From: Steroidobacteraceae bacterium
Lineage (GTDB): Bacteria; Pseudomonadota; Gammaproteobacteria; Steroidobacterales; Steroidobacteraceae
DNA: 64,000 bases
Assembly: GCA_025458905.1 (NCBI GenBank)
Contig: JALORN010000002.1
Coordinates: 1-64,000, forward strand
Reading direction: 5' to 3'
Shown here in pieces: positions 47,213-55,946 of this stretch. Positions within the stretch are counted from its first letter, which is position 1. Each line of letters begins with the position of its first letter. The translations under genes were made by a program, and so were the position numbers. Below the pieces are notes generated by a model, which saw only the letters and a program-made list of their open reading frames with translations, was not told where the DNA came from and did not search any database.

Positions 47213-47322
47213 CGGCTCCTCCGGCAACATCCCGGATGGTAGACCAGGGCGCCTCCCGCGGAACCGACCGGGGCCGGGGCAGGGTCGGCGCCGGGTGTGG
47301 CGTCAGTGCAACGCCAGCATGG

Positions 47323-47412
47323 CCAAAGGGTGAAACCGTTGCCCGGAGCTTCACCAAAGGGCCTCGAATCTGTGATCATCGCGTGACCGCGCCTCGCGAT
47401 CCGTTGCCCGGA
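47323..47412. promoter_or_regulatory. Repeat-rich divergent promoter region before TonB receptor
   Basis: Direct repeats CCAAAGGG at 47323-47330 and 47354-47361 (31 bp apart, about three helical turns) overlap an inverted repeat GGTGAA (47329-47334) / TTCACC (47350-47355). A 12-bp repeat CCGTTGCCCGGA occurs at 47336-47347 and 47401-47412. These suggest binding sites for a regulator of the receptor or the divergent racemase-like gene; none is identified. Confidence 0.4.
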
Positions 47413-47460
47413 CGCAACGGCGGCGCCGCAACGTCACGATGACCTGAGACAGGGGGAACG

Positions 47461-49830
47461 ATGAAGAGCAATCGACAGAGCATGCTGCGCCGCGCCGTCT
47501 GGTGCGGGACCGTGGGCTTCACGGCCACCCTCGCGGGCGAAGTGCTGGCCCAGGCCACCCTCGAGGAGGTCACGGTCACCGCGCGCCGCCGCGAGGAGTC
47601 CGTGCAGGAGATCCCGGTGGTGGTCACCGCGTTCACCGCGGACGAGCTGGCGCGCCGGGGCGTCAACGAGCTCGAGGACATCGCGGCCGCGACCCCCGGC
47701 CTCGCGTTCGAGGACTTCTCGAACGGCTTCTCCGCCGCCCCCGTGATCCGCGGCCTGACCCAGGTCAACGTGTCGTCGGAAGTGCAGAACGTCGCGACGT
47801 TCATCGACGGCATCTACATGCAGCGCAACTTCTCGGTCGACGTCGGCCAGGCCGACCTCGAGCGCATCGAGGTGGTCAAGGGCCCGCAGAGCGCGCTCTA
47901 CGGCCAGAACGCCTTCGCCGGCGCCATCAACTACGTGCTCGCCAAGCCCGGCGACGAATACGCCGGCTACGCCGAGGTCGGTGCCGGCACCGACGGCCGG
48001 CTCGACTACCGCGCCGCCTTCGGCGGCCCGCTGATCGAGGGCAAGCTCGGCCTGCGCGGCTTCTACGGCCACAGCGAGTTCGACGGCACCTGGCGCAACG
48101 AATTCCCCGGCCTCGCCGGCAACGACGCGCGCCTCGGCTGGTGGGACAACCAGAACTACAGCCTGGTCGCGGTCGCGACGCCGACCGAGTGGCTGACCGC
48201 CGAGGTCTCCTACATGAAGGTCGACCGTCGCCTGGGCAACCGCCCCGGCTACTCGATCAACACCGGCGACGCCCAGAACACTGGCAACTGCGGCCCGCGC
48301 GTCGGCACCACCACGCGCCTGTCGCTGATCTGCGGCGAGCTCTCGAACAACCCGGCCGCCTACCAGAGCGCCGCCTCGACCCGTCCGGCCGGCGCGATCA
48401 ACGTGCAGCTGAACGCCCCGGGCTTCACCAACGAGACCGACTTCTGGCACGCCAAGCTGACGTTCGAGTTCGGCGAGTCGTTCGAGCTTAACTACGACTA
48501 CGGCAACGTCGACGCCAAGGGCCAGGAGATCAGCGCGCCGAACGTCAACCCGGTGTCGCCGTCCTTCGGCGTCAACCTGGTGCAGCTCGCGATGGGCGTG
48601 ACGCAGCTCGGCTTCTTCAACAACCTCCAGAAGCAGGGCAGCAGCAACCTGTTCGAGAGCCACGAGCTGCGGCTCGACTACCGGCCGCAGGGCAGCCCGC
48701 TGCAGGCGACGATCGGCTACTTCCGCTCCGACTTCGACGACTTCTACCGCTTCTTCCAGACCTCGCTGCCGCCGGGCGTGCAGGGCTCCGACCCGACCTC
48801 GGGCTTCCTCGACATGACCGGGTTCCCGTTCGGCCTGCGCGACCTCGTCAACACCGGCACCGTGGACGCCTGGTTCGGCACGGTCTCCTACACCTTCTTC
48901 GACAAGCTCACGTTCGGCGCCGAGCTGCGCTACAGCGAGGAGAAGAAGGGCCTGCGCGACGTGCGCGCCAACGTCAACCTCGCCGACCAGTTCGACGACT
49001 GGATCCCGCGCTTCACGGTCGACTACCGGCTCACCGACTCGGTGATGCTCTACGCCTCGACCGCCAAGGGCCTCAAGACCGGCAGCTTCAACGGCGTCCG
49101 CGCCGGCAACGTCACGATCCCGCTCGACGAGCAGGCGGTCGGTCCCGAGTCCAACTGGACCACCGAGATCGGCGCCAAGAGCACCCTGCTCGACGGCCGC
49201 CTGGTGCTGAACGCCGCGCTGTTCAACGTCGACTGGAACGACATGCAGATCCAGGCGCTGCCGTCGAACACGCCGCCGAACCTCATCGACAACACCCCGG
49301 TGATCTTCCGCAACCTCGGCAACGCGCGCTCGCGCGGCATCGAGATCCAGAGCCTGTTCGCCGCCACCGACAAGCTGTCCTTCAACCTCGCCGCCTCGTT
49401 CACGCAGCCGGAGTTCGAGGACGGCACGCTGTCGTTCCGCTTCAACAACCGCTGCGACGACATCGTCTGCCCGCGCAGCACCGCGGTCGGCGGCAACACC
49501 CTGCCGCGCACGCCCAAGACCCAGGTCGCGGCCGGCGCGGAGTGGGCCTCGACGGTCGGCAACGGCTTCGAGTACTTCCTGCGCGGCGACCTGACCTACC
49601 AGTCGGAGATGCAGGTCGAGGAGATGAACCTCGCGCAGATCCCGCCGCGCACGCTGGTCAACGTGCGCGCCGGCATCGGCCGCGACGGCTGGACGGCCGA
49701 CGTCTGGGGCCGCAACGTGTTCGGCGAGAAGTACGTCGCGAACTCGTTCTTCATCATCCAGGGCGTGAGCTACGGCGCCACCTTCGGCGAGCTCGCGACC
49801 TGGGGCGCCACGTTCCGCTACAGGTTCTGA
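47461..49830 (+). CDS. TonB-dependent receptor
   Basis: A 789-residue outer-membrane receptor. Signal peptide to about residue 28, TonB box region LEEVTVTARRREESVQEI, plug domain with VIRGLTQVNVS and ERIEVVKGPQSALYGQNAFAG, then a barrel ending in TFRYRF with the C-terminal Phe used for BAM recognition. It belongs to the large group of receptors abundant in sphingomonads and Steroidobacter-like bacteria, many for plant, steroid or aromatic compounds. No FecR or anti-sigma partner or SusD is nearby. Neighbours are a racemase-superfamily enzyme (divergent) and an MFS transporter (convergent), which fit an uptake locus for an organic acid. Confidence 0.95.
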   Translation: MKSNRQSMLRRAVWCGTVGFTATLAGEVLAQATLEEVTVTARRREESVQEIPVVVTAFTADELARRGVNELEDIAAATPGLAFEDFSNGFSAAPVIRGLTQVNVSSEVQNVATFIDGIYMQRNFSVDVGQADLERIEVVKGPQSALYGQNAFAGAINYVLAKPGDEYAGYAEVGAGTDGRLDYRAAFGGPLIEGKLGLRGFYGHSEFDGTWRNEFPGLAGNDARLGWWDNQNYSLVAVATPTEWLTAEVSYMKVDRRLGNRPGYSINTGDAQNTGNCGPRVGTTTRLSLICGELSNNPAAYQSAASTRPAGAINVQLNAPGFTNETDFWHAKLTFEFGESFELNYDYGNVDAKGQEISAPNVNPVSPSFGVNLVQLAMGVTQLGFFNNLQKQGSSNLFESHELRLDYRPQGSPLQATIGYFRSDFDDFYRFFQTSLPPGVQGSDPTSGFLDMTGFPFGLRDLVNTGTVDAWFGTVSYTFFDKLTFGAELRYSEEKKGLRDVRANVNLADQFDDWIPRFTVDYRLTDSVMLYASTAKGLKTGSFNGVRAGNVTIPLDEQAVGPESNWTTEIGAKSTLLDGRLVLNAALFNVDWNDMQIQALPSNTPPNLIDNTPVIFRNLGNARSRGIEIQSLFAATDKLSFNLAASFTQPEFEDGTLSFRFNNRCDDIVCPRSTAVGGNTLPRTPKTQVAAGAEWASTVGNGFEYFLRGDLTYQSEMQVEEMNLAQIPPRTLVNVRAGIGRDGWTADVWGRNVFGEKYVANSFFIIQGVSYGATFGELATWGATFRYRF

Positions 49831-49838
49831 CGGTCCGA

Positions 49839-49872
49839 CCCCCCTCGTGTCCTTGAACGGACGCCAGGGGGG
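49839..49872. terminator. Long imperfect hairpin after TonB receptor gene
   Basis: CCCCCCT (49839-49845) pairs with AGGGGGG (49866-49872), continued by GTCC (49848-49851) and GGAC (49859-49862) around a TTGAAC-type loop. It starts 8 bp past the receptor stop. The remaining 150 bp to the convergent MFS stop show nothing further. Confidence 0.6.
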
Positions 49873-50024
49873 CTTCCCGAGGTTCGACGCGCGCCTCCGG
49901 GCGCCGGCGTCGGTACGGGGAGCGGGGGCAGGGCGGGCCGCGATCGCGGTCCGCGCCGGTCGATGGGCACGAGGGGGGAAGGTCGTCAGGCCCCGGGCCG
50001 CCGCGCCGTCGCGGCGGCCGTCCT

Positions 50025-51689
50025 TCAGTCGACGTCCGGCGCGCCGCGCGTTTCGCGCAGCGCCAGACCGCCGATCCCGACCGTGATCGCGGCGACGACG
50101 ACCGGGTACCAGAGGCCCGCATAGATGTCGCCGGTCGCCGCGACGATCGCGAACGAGGTCACCGGCAGGAAGCCGCCGAACCAGCCGTTGCCGAGGTGGT
50201 AGGGCAGCGACATCGAGGTGTAGCGGATCCGCGTGGGGAACAGCTCCACCAGCCACGCGGCGATCGGCCCGTAGACCATCGTCACCAGCAGCACCAGCCA
50301 GGTGCAGATCGCGATCACCGGTCCGTAGGCCACCCGTGACATGTCGGCCTTCGCCGGATATCGCGCCGCGGCCAGGGCCGCCTTCAGCTGCGCACCGAAC
50401 TGCGCGCTCGCCGCCGCGAACGCCGGCTTGTCGAGCGCGCGGCCGTCGAACGCGGCGAGGGTGGTGGCGTCGCGTCCACCCGCTCCGATGCGCACCACCG
50501 CGAGGCTGCCCGCCGGCGCCGCCTCGTTCGAGTACGGCACGCCCGCCTTCGCCAGCGCCGCCTTGGCGACGTCGCAGGAACTCGCGAAGGCCTTGCGGCC
50601 CACCGGGTCGAACTGGAACGAGCAGTCGGCCGGGTCCGCGACCACCGTGACCGGCGCCGTCGCCACCGCCTCGCGCAGCGCCGGGTTGGCGTACTTCGTC
50701 AGCGCCTGGAAGGCCGGGAAGTACGTCAGCACGGCGATTGCGCAGCCGGTGAGCACCACGACCTTGCGGCCGATCCGGTCCGACAGCCACCCGAACACCA
50801 CGAAGAACGGCGTGCCGATGACCAGCGCCGCCGCGATCACGAGGTTCGCCGCGCCCGACTCGACCTGCAGGATCTTCTCGAGGAAGAACAGCGCATAGAA
50901 CTGCCCGCCGTACCAGACCACGGCCTGGCCGGCGGTCGCGCCGAACAGTGCGAGCAGCACGACCTTGAGGTTGCCCCACTGGCCGAAGGCCTCGCGCAGC
51001 GGCGCGGTCGAGAGCCGCCCGGCGCTCTTGACCTCGATGAAGGCCGGCGACTCCTGCAGCTGCAGCCGGATGTAGACCGAGATGCCGAGCAGCACCACCG
51101 ACAGCAGGAACGGGATCCGCCAGCCCCAGGCCTCGAAGTCGGGGCCGAGCACCAGGCGACAGGCGAGGATCACCAGCAGCGACAGGAACAGGCCGAGCGT
51201 CGCGGTGGTCTGGATGAAGCTCGTGTAGAGCCCGCGCCGCGCGGGAGGGGCATGCTCCGCGACATAGGTCGCCGCGCCCCCGTACTCGCCGCCGAGCGCG
51301 AGGCCCTGCAGCAGCCGCAGCACGATCAGGATCACCGGCGCCGCGAGCCCGATGGTCTCGTAGGCCGGCAGCAGCCCGACCGCCGCGGTCGAGGCGCCCA
51401 TGATCAGGATCGTGACCAAGAAGGTGTGCTTGCGCCCGACGAGGTCACCGAGCCGCCCGAACACCAGCGCACCGAAGGGTCGCACGAAGAAGCCGGCCGC
51501 GAACGCCAGCAGCGCGAAGATGAAGCCGGTGGTCTCGTTGACGCCCGAGAAGAACTGCCGCGAGATGATCGCCGACAGCGAGCCGTACAGGTAGAAGTCG
51601 TACCACTCGAACACCGTCCCCAGCGAGGACGCGAGGATCACCTTGCGGTGCGAGCGGTCCAGGCCGCCGCGGCTGCCGTCTGTCGTCAT
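50025..51689 (-). CDS. MHS-family MFS transporter with periplasmic insert
   Basis: A 554-residue 12-TM symporter and a paralogue of the protein at 4695-6350. Motifs are GTVFEWYDFYLYG (TM1), GRLGDLVGRKHTF, LLQGLALGGEYGGAATYVAE and GWLSDRIGRK. The extra periplasmic segment between TM9 and TM10 keeps two cysteines (PADCSFQFDP, ASSCDVAK) and PY.NEAAP.GSLAVVRIGA. The ATG at 51689 is the natural start. Convergent with the TonB receptor gene, it may carry the same compound across the inner membrane. Confidence 0.9.
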   Translation of the reverse strand: MTTDGSRGGLDRSHRKVILASSLGTVFEWYDFYLYGSLSAIISRQFFSGVNETTGFIFALLAFAAGFFVRPFGALVFGRLGDLVGRKHTFLVTILIMGASTAAVGLLPAYETIGLAAPVILIVLRLLQGLALGGEYGGAATYVAEHAPPARRGLYTSFIQTTATLGLFLSLLVILACRLVLGPDFEAWGWRIPFLLSVVLLGISVYIRLQLQESPAFIEVKSAGRLSTAPLREAFGQWGNLKVVLLALFGATAGQAVVWYGGQFYALFFLEKILQVESGAANLVIAAALVIGTPFFVVFGWLSDRIGRKVVVLTGCAIAVLTYFPAFQALTKYANPALREAVATAPVTVVADPADCSFQFDPVGRKAFASSCDVAKAALAKAGVPYSNEAAPAGSLAVVRIGAGGRDATTLAAFDGRALDKPAFAAASAQFGAQLKAALAAARYPAKADMSRVAYGPVIAICTWLVLLVTMVYGPIAAWLVELFPTRIRYTSMSLPYHLGNGWFGGFLPVTSFAIVAATGDIYAGLWYPVVVAAITVGIGGLALRETRGAPDVD

Positions 51690-51789
51690 CGCCCCCCCGG
51701 GTCGGCCCGGCGCATCGTAGCGGCCGGGCCCGGCCTGCGCGAGTCGGTGCGAGGGTGCCGCGGGCGCGCCCCACGGGGGCAGAGGCGTT

Positions 51790-52698
51790 TCAGCCGGCGT
51801 TGCGCCGGGCGCGCGGCATGCCGCGCGCCGCGCCGGCGACCAGCGCCGTCTCGTGCTCGAGCCGCAGCCGCGCCAGCGTCTCCGCCGGCACGCGCGGCAG
51901 CTGCTCCAGGCCCGGCCGCGCGAAGTAGAAGCCCTGGAAGAGGCGCACGCCGAGGTCGCGCAGCGCCAGCGCCTCGTCGCGGCACTCGATGCCCTCGGCG
52001 ATCACCGAGATGCCGAGTTCCTGGCAGAGCGAGACGATCGAGCGCGTGATCGCCCGGCGCACGCGGTCGGCGTGCAGGTTGCGGACCAGGCCCATGTCGA
52101 GCTTGACGACGTCGGGCTGGAAGTCCGCGAGCATGTTCAGCCCGGAGTGCCCGGCACCGAAGTCGTCGATCGCCGTCAGCATGCCGTGCCGCTTGTACTC
52201 GGTGAAGATCGAGCGCAGGTGGCCGACGTCGCGGGTCGGCTCGGTCTCGGTCACCTCGAACATCAGGTGGTGCGGCGGGAAGCCCGAGCGGGCCGCGGCC
52301 TCGAAGGTCTTCCGCAGGCAGGCCGCGGGCTGGTACACGGCGTTCGGCAGGAAGTTGATGCTCAGCAGCGACTGCAGCCCGAGCCGGGCCGCGAGCTCGA
52401 TCGCGCGGACGCGGCAGGCCTGGTCGAAGGCATAGCGGTTGCCCTCGTGGATGCGCGCGAGCACGGCCGCGGCGCTGCCGCCGCCAGGGGGGCGCACCAG
52501 CGCCTCGTAGGCGAAGGTCTCGCCGGTCTCGGCGTCGACGATCGGCTGGAACGCCATCGTGAACGGCGGCAGCGACACGTCCTCCCGGCAGGCTTCGCAG
52601 CGCCGGCGCGGTGCGACCACGCCGTCCGGCACGACCCCGGCCAGCGGGGCGGGTTCGGCGGGCACGACGGCGGCGGCAACGGCGGTCGACAGGGTCAC
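51790..52698 (-). CDS. EAL-domain cyclic-di-GMP phosphodiesterase
   Basis: A 302-residue protein with a nearly stand-alone EAL domain that hydrolyses c-di-GMP to pGpG. All expected residues appear intact: EAL in YEALVRPP, Asn in SINFLPNAVY, Glu in EVTETE, DDFGAGHSG with both Asp, the Lys in VVKLD, IAEGIE, and QGFYFARP. The 45-residue N-terminus has a CEAC pair that might bind metal or sense redox. No ATG lies near the start; GTG 52698 is chosen, with ATG codons further in cutting into the domain. It is 47 bp downstream of the halohydrin-dehalogenase-like gene. No GGDEF partner nearby. Confidence 0.88.
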   Translation of the reverse strand: MTLSTAVAAAVVPAEPAPLAGVVPDGVVAPRRRCEACREDVSLPPFTMAFQPIVDAETGETFAYEALVRPPGGGSAAAVLARIHEGNRYAFDQACRVRAIELAARLGLQSLLSINFLPNAVYQPAACLRKTFEAAARSGFPPHHLMFEVTETEPTRDVGHLRSIFTEYKRHGMLTAIDDFGAGHSGLNMLADFQPDVVKLDMGLVRNLHADRVRRAITRSIVSLCQELGISVIAEGIECRDEALALRDLGVRLFQGFYFARPGLEQLPRVPAETLARLRLEHETALVAGAARGMPRARRNAG

Positions 52699-52745
52699 GA
52701 GGGCTGTATCGGCCGCCGCGTGCCCGCCTTGAGCCGGCCGGACGC

Positions 52746-53441
52746 TCAGCGGGTCGCCCAGCCCCCCGCCACCGGGAACACCTGCCCGACGAAGCAGTCC
52801 GCCGCCGCGCTGCAGAGGTAGGCCACCAGGCTCGCATCCTCGTCCGCGCCGACCAGCCGGCCGAGCGGCACCTCGCGGGCCAGGCGCTCGGCGAAGCGCG
52901 GGTCCTGCTGGACCGTTTCCGGGAAGTAGGTCGGGTTGTCGACGAAGTGCTGGGCGATCGCGTTCACCTGGATGCCCCGCGGCGCGAGCTCGACGCCGAC
53001 CGCCTGCACCCAGGCGAGCTGCGCGCCGCGCGCCGCGGAATAGGTCGAGGCGCGCTTCATGCCGCGCAGCGCCGAGGCGCTGCCGATCACGATCAGCTTG
53101 CCGGCGCCGCGCCCCGCCATCTGCGGCGCGAAGGCGCGCAGGAAGCGCGGCAGCGGATCGACCAGCCAGGCGAAGACCTCGCGCCACTCTGCCGCCTCGA
53201 CCTCGGTTGCCGGTGTCGCGGGCGCCGGGATCGCGAGGTTCAGCACCAGCGCGTCGACCGGGGCGTGCAGCGTCGCCAGGCGTTCCGGCAGGCCCGGGTC
53301 GGTGGGCGGCTCGCCCGAGGCGAGCACCGTCGCGCCGCGCGCGGCGAGCAGCCGGCAGATCGCCGGTCCCATGAAGTCCGCGGCCTGCGTCACGAGGATG
53401 CGGCGGCCGGCGAGGCGGGTCAGGTCGTTCGGGTCGGGCAC
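52746..53441 (-). CDS. Halohydrin dehalogenase-like enzyme
   Basis: A 231-residue SDR-fold protein. Instead of the NAD(P) glycine motif, the first loop reads TQAADFMG (residues 18-25), which fits the T-x4-[F/Y]-x-G halide-pocket motif of halohydrin dehalogenases. The catalytic triad is Ser121, Tyr134, Arg138 with spacing S-x12-Y-x3-R, Arg replacing the usual SDR Lys. DNPTYFP and VGQVFPVAGGW also parallel HheC. Such enzymes convert halohydrins to epoxides and open epoxides with anions, without nicotinamide cofactor. GTG 53441 is preferred because the open frame upstream runs into a terminator hairpin. No dehalogenase partners or epoxide hydrolase are adjacent. Substrate unknown. Confidence 0.85.
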   Translation of the reverse strand: MPDPNDLTRLAGRRILVTQAADFMGPAICRLLAARGATVLASGEPPTDPGLPERLATLHAPVDALVLNLAIPAPATPATEVEAAEWREVFAWLVDPLPRFLRAFAPQMAGRGAGKLIVIGSASALRGMKRASTYSAARGAQLAWVQAVGVELAPRGIQVNAIAQHFVDNPTYFPETVQQDPRFAERLAREVPLGRLVGADEDASLVAYLCSAAADCFVGQVFPVAGGWATR

Positions 53442-53504
53442 CGACGGCTCCGGTGGCAGGTGGCGCGGGACATCCGGGCGAGAGCATGCCAAAAAGGCCC
53501 GCCC

Positions 53505-53540
53505 AAAAAAGAAGGGACGAACCCTCGGGTGCGTCCCTTC
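53505..53540 (-). terminator. Intrinsic terminator with T-run
   Basis: On the minus strand GAAGGGACG and CGTCCCTTC (53511-53519 and 53532-53540) form a stem continued by ACCC/GGGT pairing, followed directly by TTTTTT (53505-53510). It lies about 100 bp past the stop of the gene at 53640 and before the start of the dehalogenase gene, separating the two transcripts. The stem sequence may belong to a dispersed repeat family. Confidence 0.8.
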
Positions 53541-53639
53541 CAAGGAGAAGCCAGTACAAGGCGCGCGCGAGGCGGGCGACTCTTTGGCTGTCAGCTCCGA
53601 ATCAGCGGGGCGTGGTGCCCCTGTTCTGGCGCCCGGGGC

Positions 53640-54008
53640 TCACTCGCAGAGGCTCTCCATGTAGCCCTGGGCGACGGGCGAGAGCCGCTTCATGGCCAGC
53701 GCACGCGCCTTGGGGGCGTCGAGGAGATGCTCGAGGGGGCCGGAGACCAGCATCCGGCGGACGCTGGGATCCTTGCGCGACACGGCTGCCATCTTGTTGA
53801 GGACGGTGAAGCCGCGGTTGATCTTGGAACGGGGGGCACGGCGGTGCTCGATAGAGCGCGCCAGGTATTGCCCGAAACGCGAATAGAGAAAGTAGTCGTC
53901 GTCTCCGACCTGGAATCGCGCCTCCGCGAAGAAGTCGGGAAAGTTCTTCTCGAGATACTGGTTGACCTTCAGAAGACGATGCCCTTCCAGGGCTGACTGC
54001 TTTTTCAT
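53640..54008 (-). CDS. Hypothetical protein, lower GC than its neighbours
   Basis: A 122-residue protein not recognised as any family. It starts KKQSALEGHRLLKVNQYLEK, is basic and mostly helical, has an acidic-aromatic stretch GDDDYFLYSRFGQYLARSI near residue 40, and lacks signal peptide and membrane helices. Codon use is visibly less GC-biased than around it (AAG, AAA, TTC, ATC-rich with A/T in third positions), which suggests recent acquisition. ATG 54008 is followed by Lys-Lys; longer in-frame starts would cover the palindromic upstream region. It has its own intrinsic terminator and so is likely a single-gene unit. Confidence 0.6.
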   Translation of the reverse strand: MKKQSALEGHRLLKVNQYLEKNFPDFFAEARFQVGDDDYFLYSRFGQYLARSIEHRRAPRSKINRGFTVLNKMAAVSRKDPSVRRMLVSGPLEHLLDAPKARALAMKRLSPVAQGYMESLCE

Positions 54009-54126
54009 TTCGGTCTTGCCACACCTCCAGGGGTCCAGAGAACCGTTTCCGGACGTCACGAGCGGTACCACACCTCGCAACGCGGGGCGCACGTTACGGC
54101 ACGGTGACAGGCGGTGCAATAGATCG

Positions 54127-54157
54127 CGGAAAAAATTTCCGTTGCGTCGTGACGACG
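54127..54157. promoter_or_regulatory. Two adjacent palindromes
   Basis: CGGAAA (54127-54132) and TTTCCG (54136-54141) flank AAA; CGTCG (54145-54149) and CGACG (54153-54157) flank TGA. They follow the small membrane protein stop by 32 bp and lie about 120 bp before the hypothetical gene start. Read leftward the second stem is followed by a T-run, so it could terminate the small gene; alternatively they are operators. Confidence 0.4.
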
Positions 54158-54188
54158 CTCACGTCCGCACCGCCGCGCTGCGCGGCGG

Positions 54189-54440
54189 CTACTGCGAGTC
54201 GCTCTCCGCCGCATCGACGCGCGCCTTGCCGGCCTGCAGCATCGCGTCGACCTGCGCGCCGACCTGCCCGGCCACCTCCGACGGCGTCGCGTCCGCGTCG
54301 ATCGCGGGCGCCTCGACGCCCGCGACCTCGGCCGCGTCCTCCGCGGCCCGCGCCGCCGCGCCGCCCGCGTCGTCGAGCTGCCGCGTCGCGAGCCAGGCCA
54401 CGAGCCCCAGCGCGACCAGTACGCCGATCCAGCGGAACAT
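54189..54440 (-). CDS. Small single-span membrane protein
   Basis: An 83-residue protein: one N-terminal membrane helix (FRWIGVLVALGLVAWLATRQ, residues 2-21) followed by an acidic Ala-rich region with AAARAAEDAAEVAGVEAP and helical VGAQVDAMLQAGKARVDAAE. The ATG follows AGGAGGCG with ideal spacing. The soluble tail probably faces the periplasm or cytosol depending on anchor orientation. No family recognised. It is divergent from the MFS transporter gene. Confidence 0.6.
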   Translation of the reverse strand: MFRWIGVLVALGLVAWLATRQLDDAGGAAARAAEDAAEVAGVEAPAIDADATPSEVAGQVGAQVDAMLQAGKARVDAAESDSQ

Positions 54441-54527
54441 CGCTCGCCTCCTGGCGCGGCCCGGCGCCGCGCCTCGACCCTGACCCGGCCGAGCATGCGA
54501 GCCGGCGCGCGCAGGCTCAAGCGCGCG

Positions 54528-54552
54528 GTGCCGGAAACCGGAACTCCGGCAC
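54528..54552. promoter_or_regulatory. Operator-like inverted repeat in divergent promoter
   Basis: GTGCCGGA (54528-54535) and TCCGGCAC (54545-54552) are perfect inverted arms with a 9-bp spacer, between the divergent small membrane protein (start 54440) and MFS transporter (start 54661). A regulator site or a transcript hairpin; no adjacent regulator gene is seen. Confidence 0.45.
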
Positions 54553-54660
54553 AGGCGGCCGGGCGGACCCCCGCCGTCTCGTCGGGTGGCCCCGTCCCGG
54601 GGCCCGCTGGTGCCGCCGCGACGCTTGCCCGAAGATGAGCCCTCGACGGGGAGCGCAGCG

Positions 54661-55926
54661 ATGGCGGCGGATTCGATGGCCGAGCGGCAGCAGTCCTGGC
54701 TGAACCGGGTGTTCGGCGCCCGGCCGGGCATCTTCTTCATCTGCCTGTTCGTCTGGACGCTGACCAACTTCGACCAGTCGCTGTTCGGCTACGCGATCCC
54801 CGGGATCCTCGCCGAGTTCCGGCTGCCGCTCGAGGCCGCCGGCACGATCCTGACGATCTCCTTCGTGCTCGGCACCGTGGTCATCGTGCTCGCCGGCATC
54901 GCCGCGGACCGCTGGGGGCGCGGACCGGTGCTGGTGCTGCTGCTGGCGAGCTCGGCGGTCTTCGTCGGCCTGCAGGGCTTCGCCGCCACGGTGGTGCTGC
55001 TGACGATCTTCCGCTCCCTTGGCTTCGGCCTGAGCGGCGGGCTCTCGCCGATCACCAATGCGCTGGTGGTGGAGAACGCCGCTGACCGCTTCCGCGGCGT
55101 CGCGATGGGGCTGCTGCAGTGCGGTTACCCGCTCGGCTGGCTGCTCGCCTCGCTGGTCGCGGCGCCCTTGCTCGCGCAGTTCGACTGGCGCGCCGCCTGC
55201 TTCGCCGCCTTCGCCGTGGTGCCGCTCGCGATCCCGATCGGGTTCTACCTCGCGCGCGTCGGCGATGGCGTGCGGCCGGGCGCCGTCGCACCCGCGCCCG
55301 CCGGCGGCGCCGGCCACGGCGCCTTCCGCGCGCTGTTCGGCCCCGAGTACCGTGGCCGCAGCATCGCCAGCTGCCTGCTGTTCTTCACCTTCGGCGGCGC
55401 CTATGCCGGCTCGGCGTTCTTCTTTCCCACCTTCTTCAACCAGGTGCGCGGCTACTCGCCCGCGGACGCCGCGCTGCTGGTCGGCCTCTCCAACGGCATC
55501 GCGGTCGTCGGCTACGTCGGCGCGGCACTGATGGGCGAGTTCGTGCTCTCGCGCCGCAACGTGTTCGTGATCTGGGTGCTCGGCGGTGCCGCCGCGCTGC
55601 TCGGCCTGCTGTGGCTCTCCGCGGGCCGGACCCCCGACATGCTCTGGTACGCCGTGATGGCGACCATGTTCTATGGTTCGCAGGCCGTGGTGCCGGTGCT
55701 GGTCGCCGAGATCTACCCGACCGCGATCCGCGCGTCGGGGCTCGCGATCTGCGCCTCGGCGCCGCTGACGCTCGGCTTCGCCGTGTTCCCGATGGTCGTG
55801 CCGCTGGTGATCGCCCGCGCCGGCTGGGAAGTCGGCCTGTCGGTGGTGGTCGTGCCGCTGCTGGTCGCCTCGACGTTCGCCGCGCTGTGCCTGCCGGACC
55901 GGCCGTCCGGCCTGCCGGTCACCTGA
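54661..55926 (+). CDS. MFS transporter
   Basis: A 421-residue 12-TM major facilitator. It begins with NFDQSLFGYAIPGI in TM1 and shows GIAADRWGRGPV in loop 2-3, RSLGFGLSGGLSPITNALVVE around TM4, and AEIYPTAIRASGLAI in the second half (sugar/organic-acid-porter-like). ATG 54661 follows GGGGAGCG. It heads an operon with an FAD-linked oxidoreductase (20-bp gap) and an SDR, suggesting import or export of the compound they oxidise or reduce. The substrate cannot be told. Confidence 0.88.
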   Translation: MAADSMAERQQSWLNRVFGARPGIFFICLFVWTLTNFDQSLFGYAIPGILAEFRLPLEAAGTILTISFVLGTVVIVLAGIAADRWGRGPVLVLLLASSAVFVGLQGFAATVVLLTIFRSLGFGLSGGLSPITNALVVENAADRFRGVAMGLLQCGYPLGWLLASLVAAPLLAQFDWRAACFAAFAVVPLAIPIGFYLARVGDGVRPGAVAPAPAGGAGHGAFRALFGPEYRGRSIASCLLFFTFGGAYAGSAFFFPTFFNQVRGYSPADAALLVGLSNGIAVVGYVGAALMGEFVLSRRNVFVIWVLGGAAALLGLLWLSAGRTPDMLWYAVMATMFYGSQAVVPVLVAEIYPTAIRASGLAICASAPLTLGFAVFPMVVPLVIARAGWEVGLSVVVVPLLVASTFAALCLPDRPSGLPVT

Positions 55927-55946
55927 TTCCCCGAGGAGGTTCCGCC

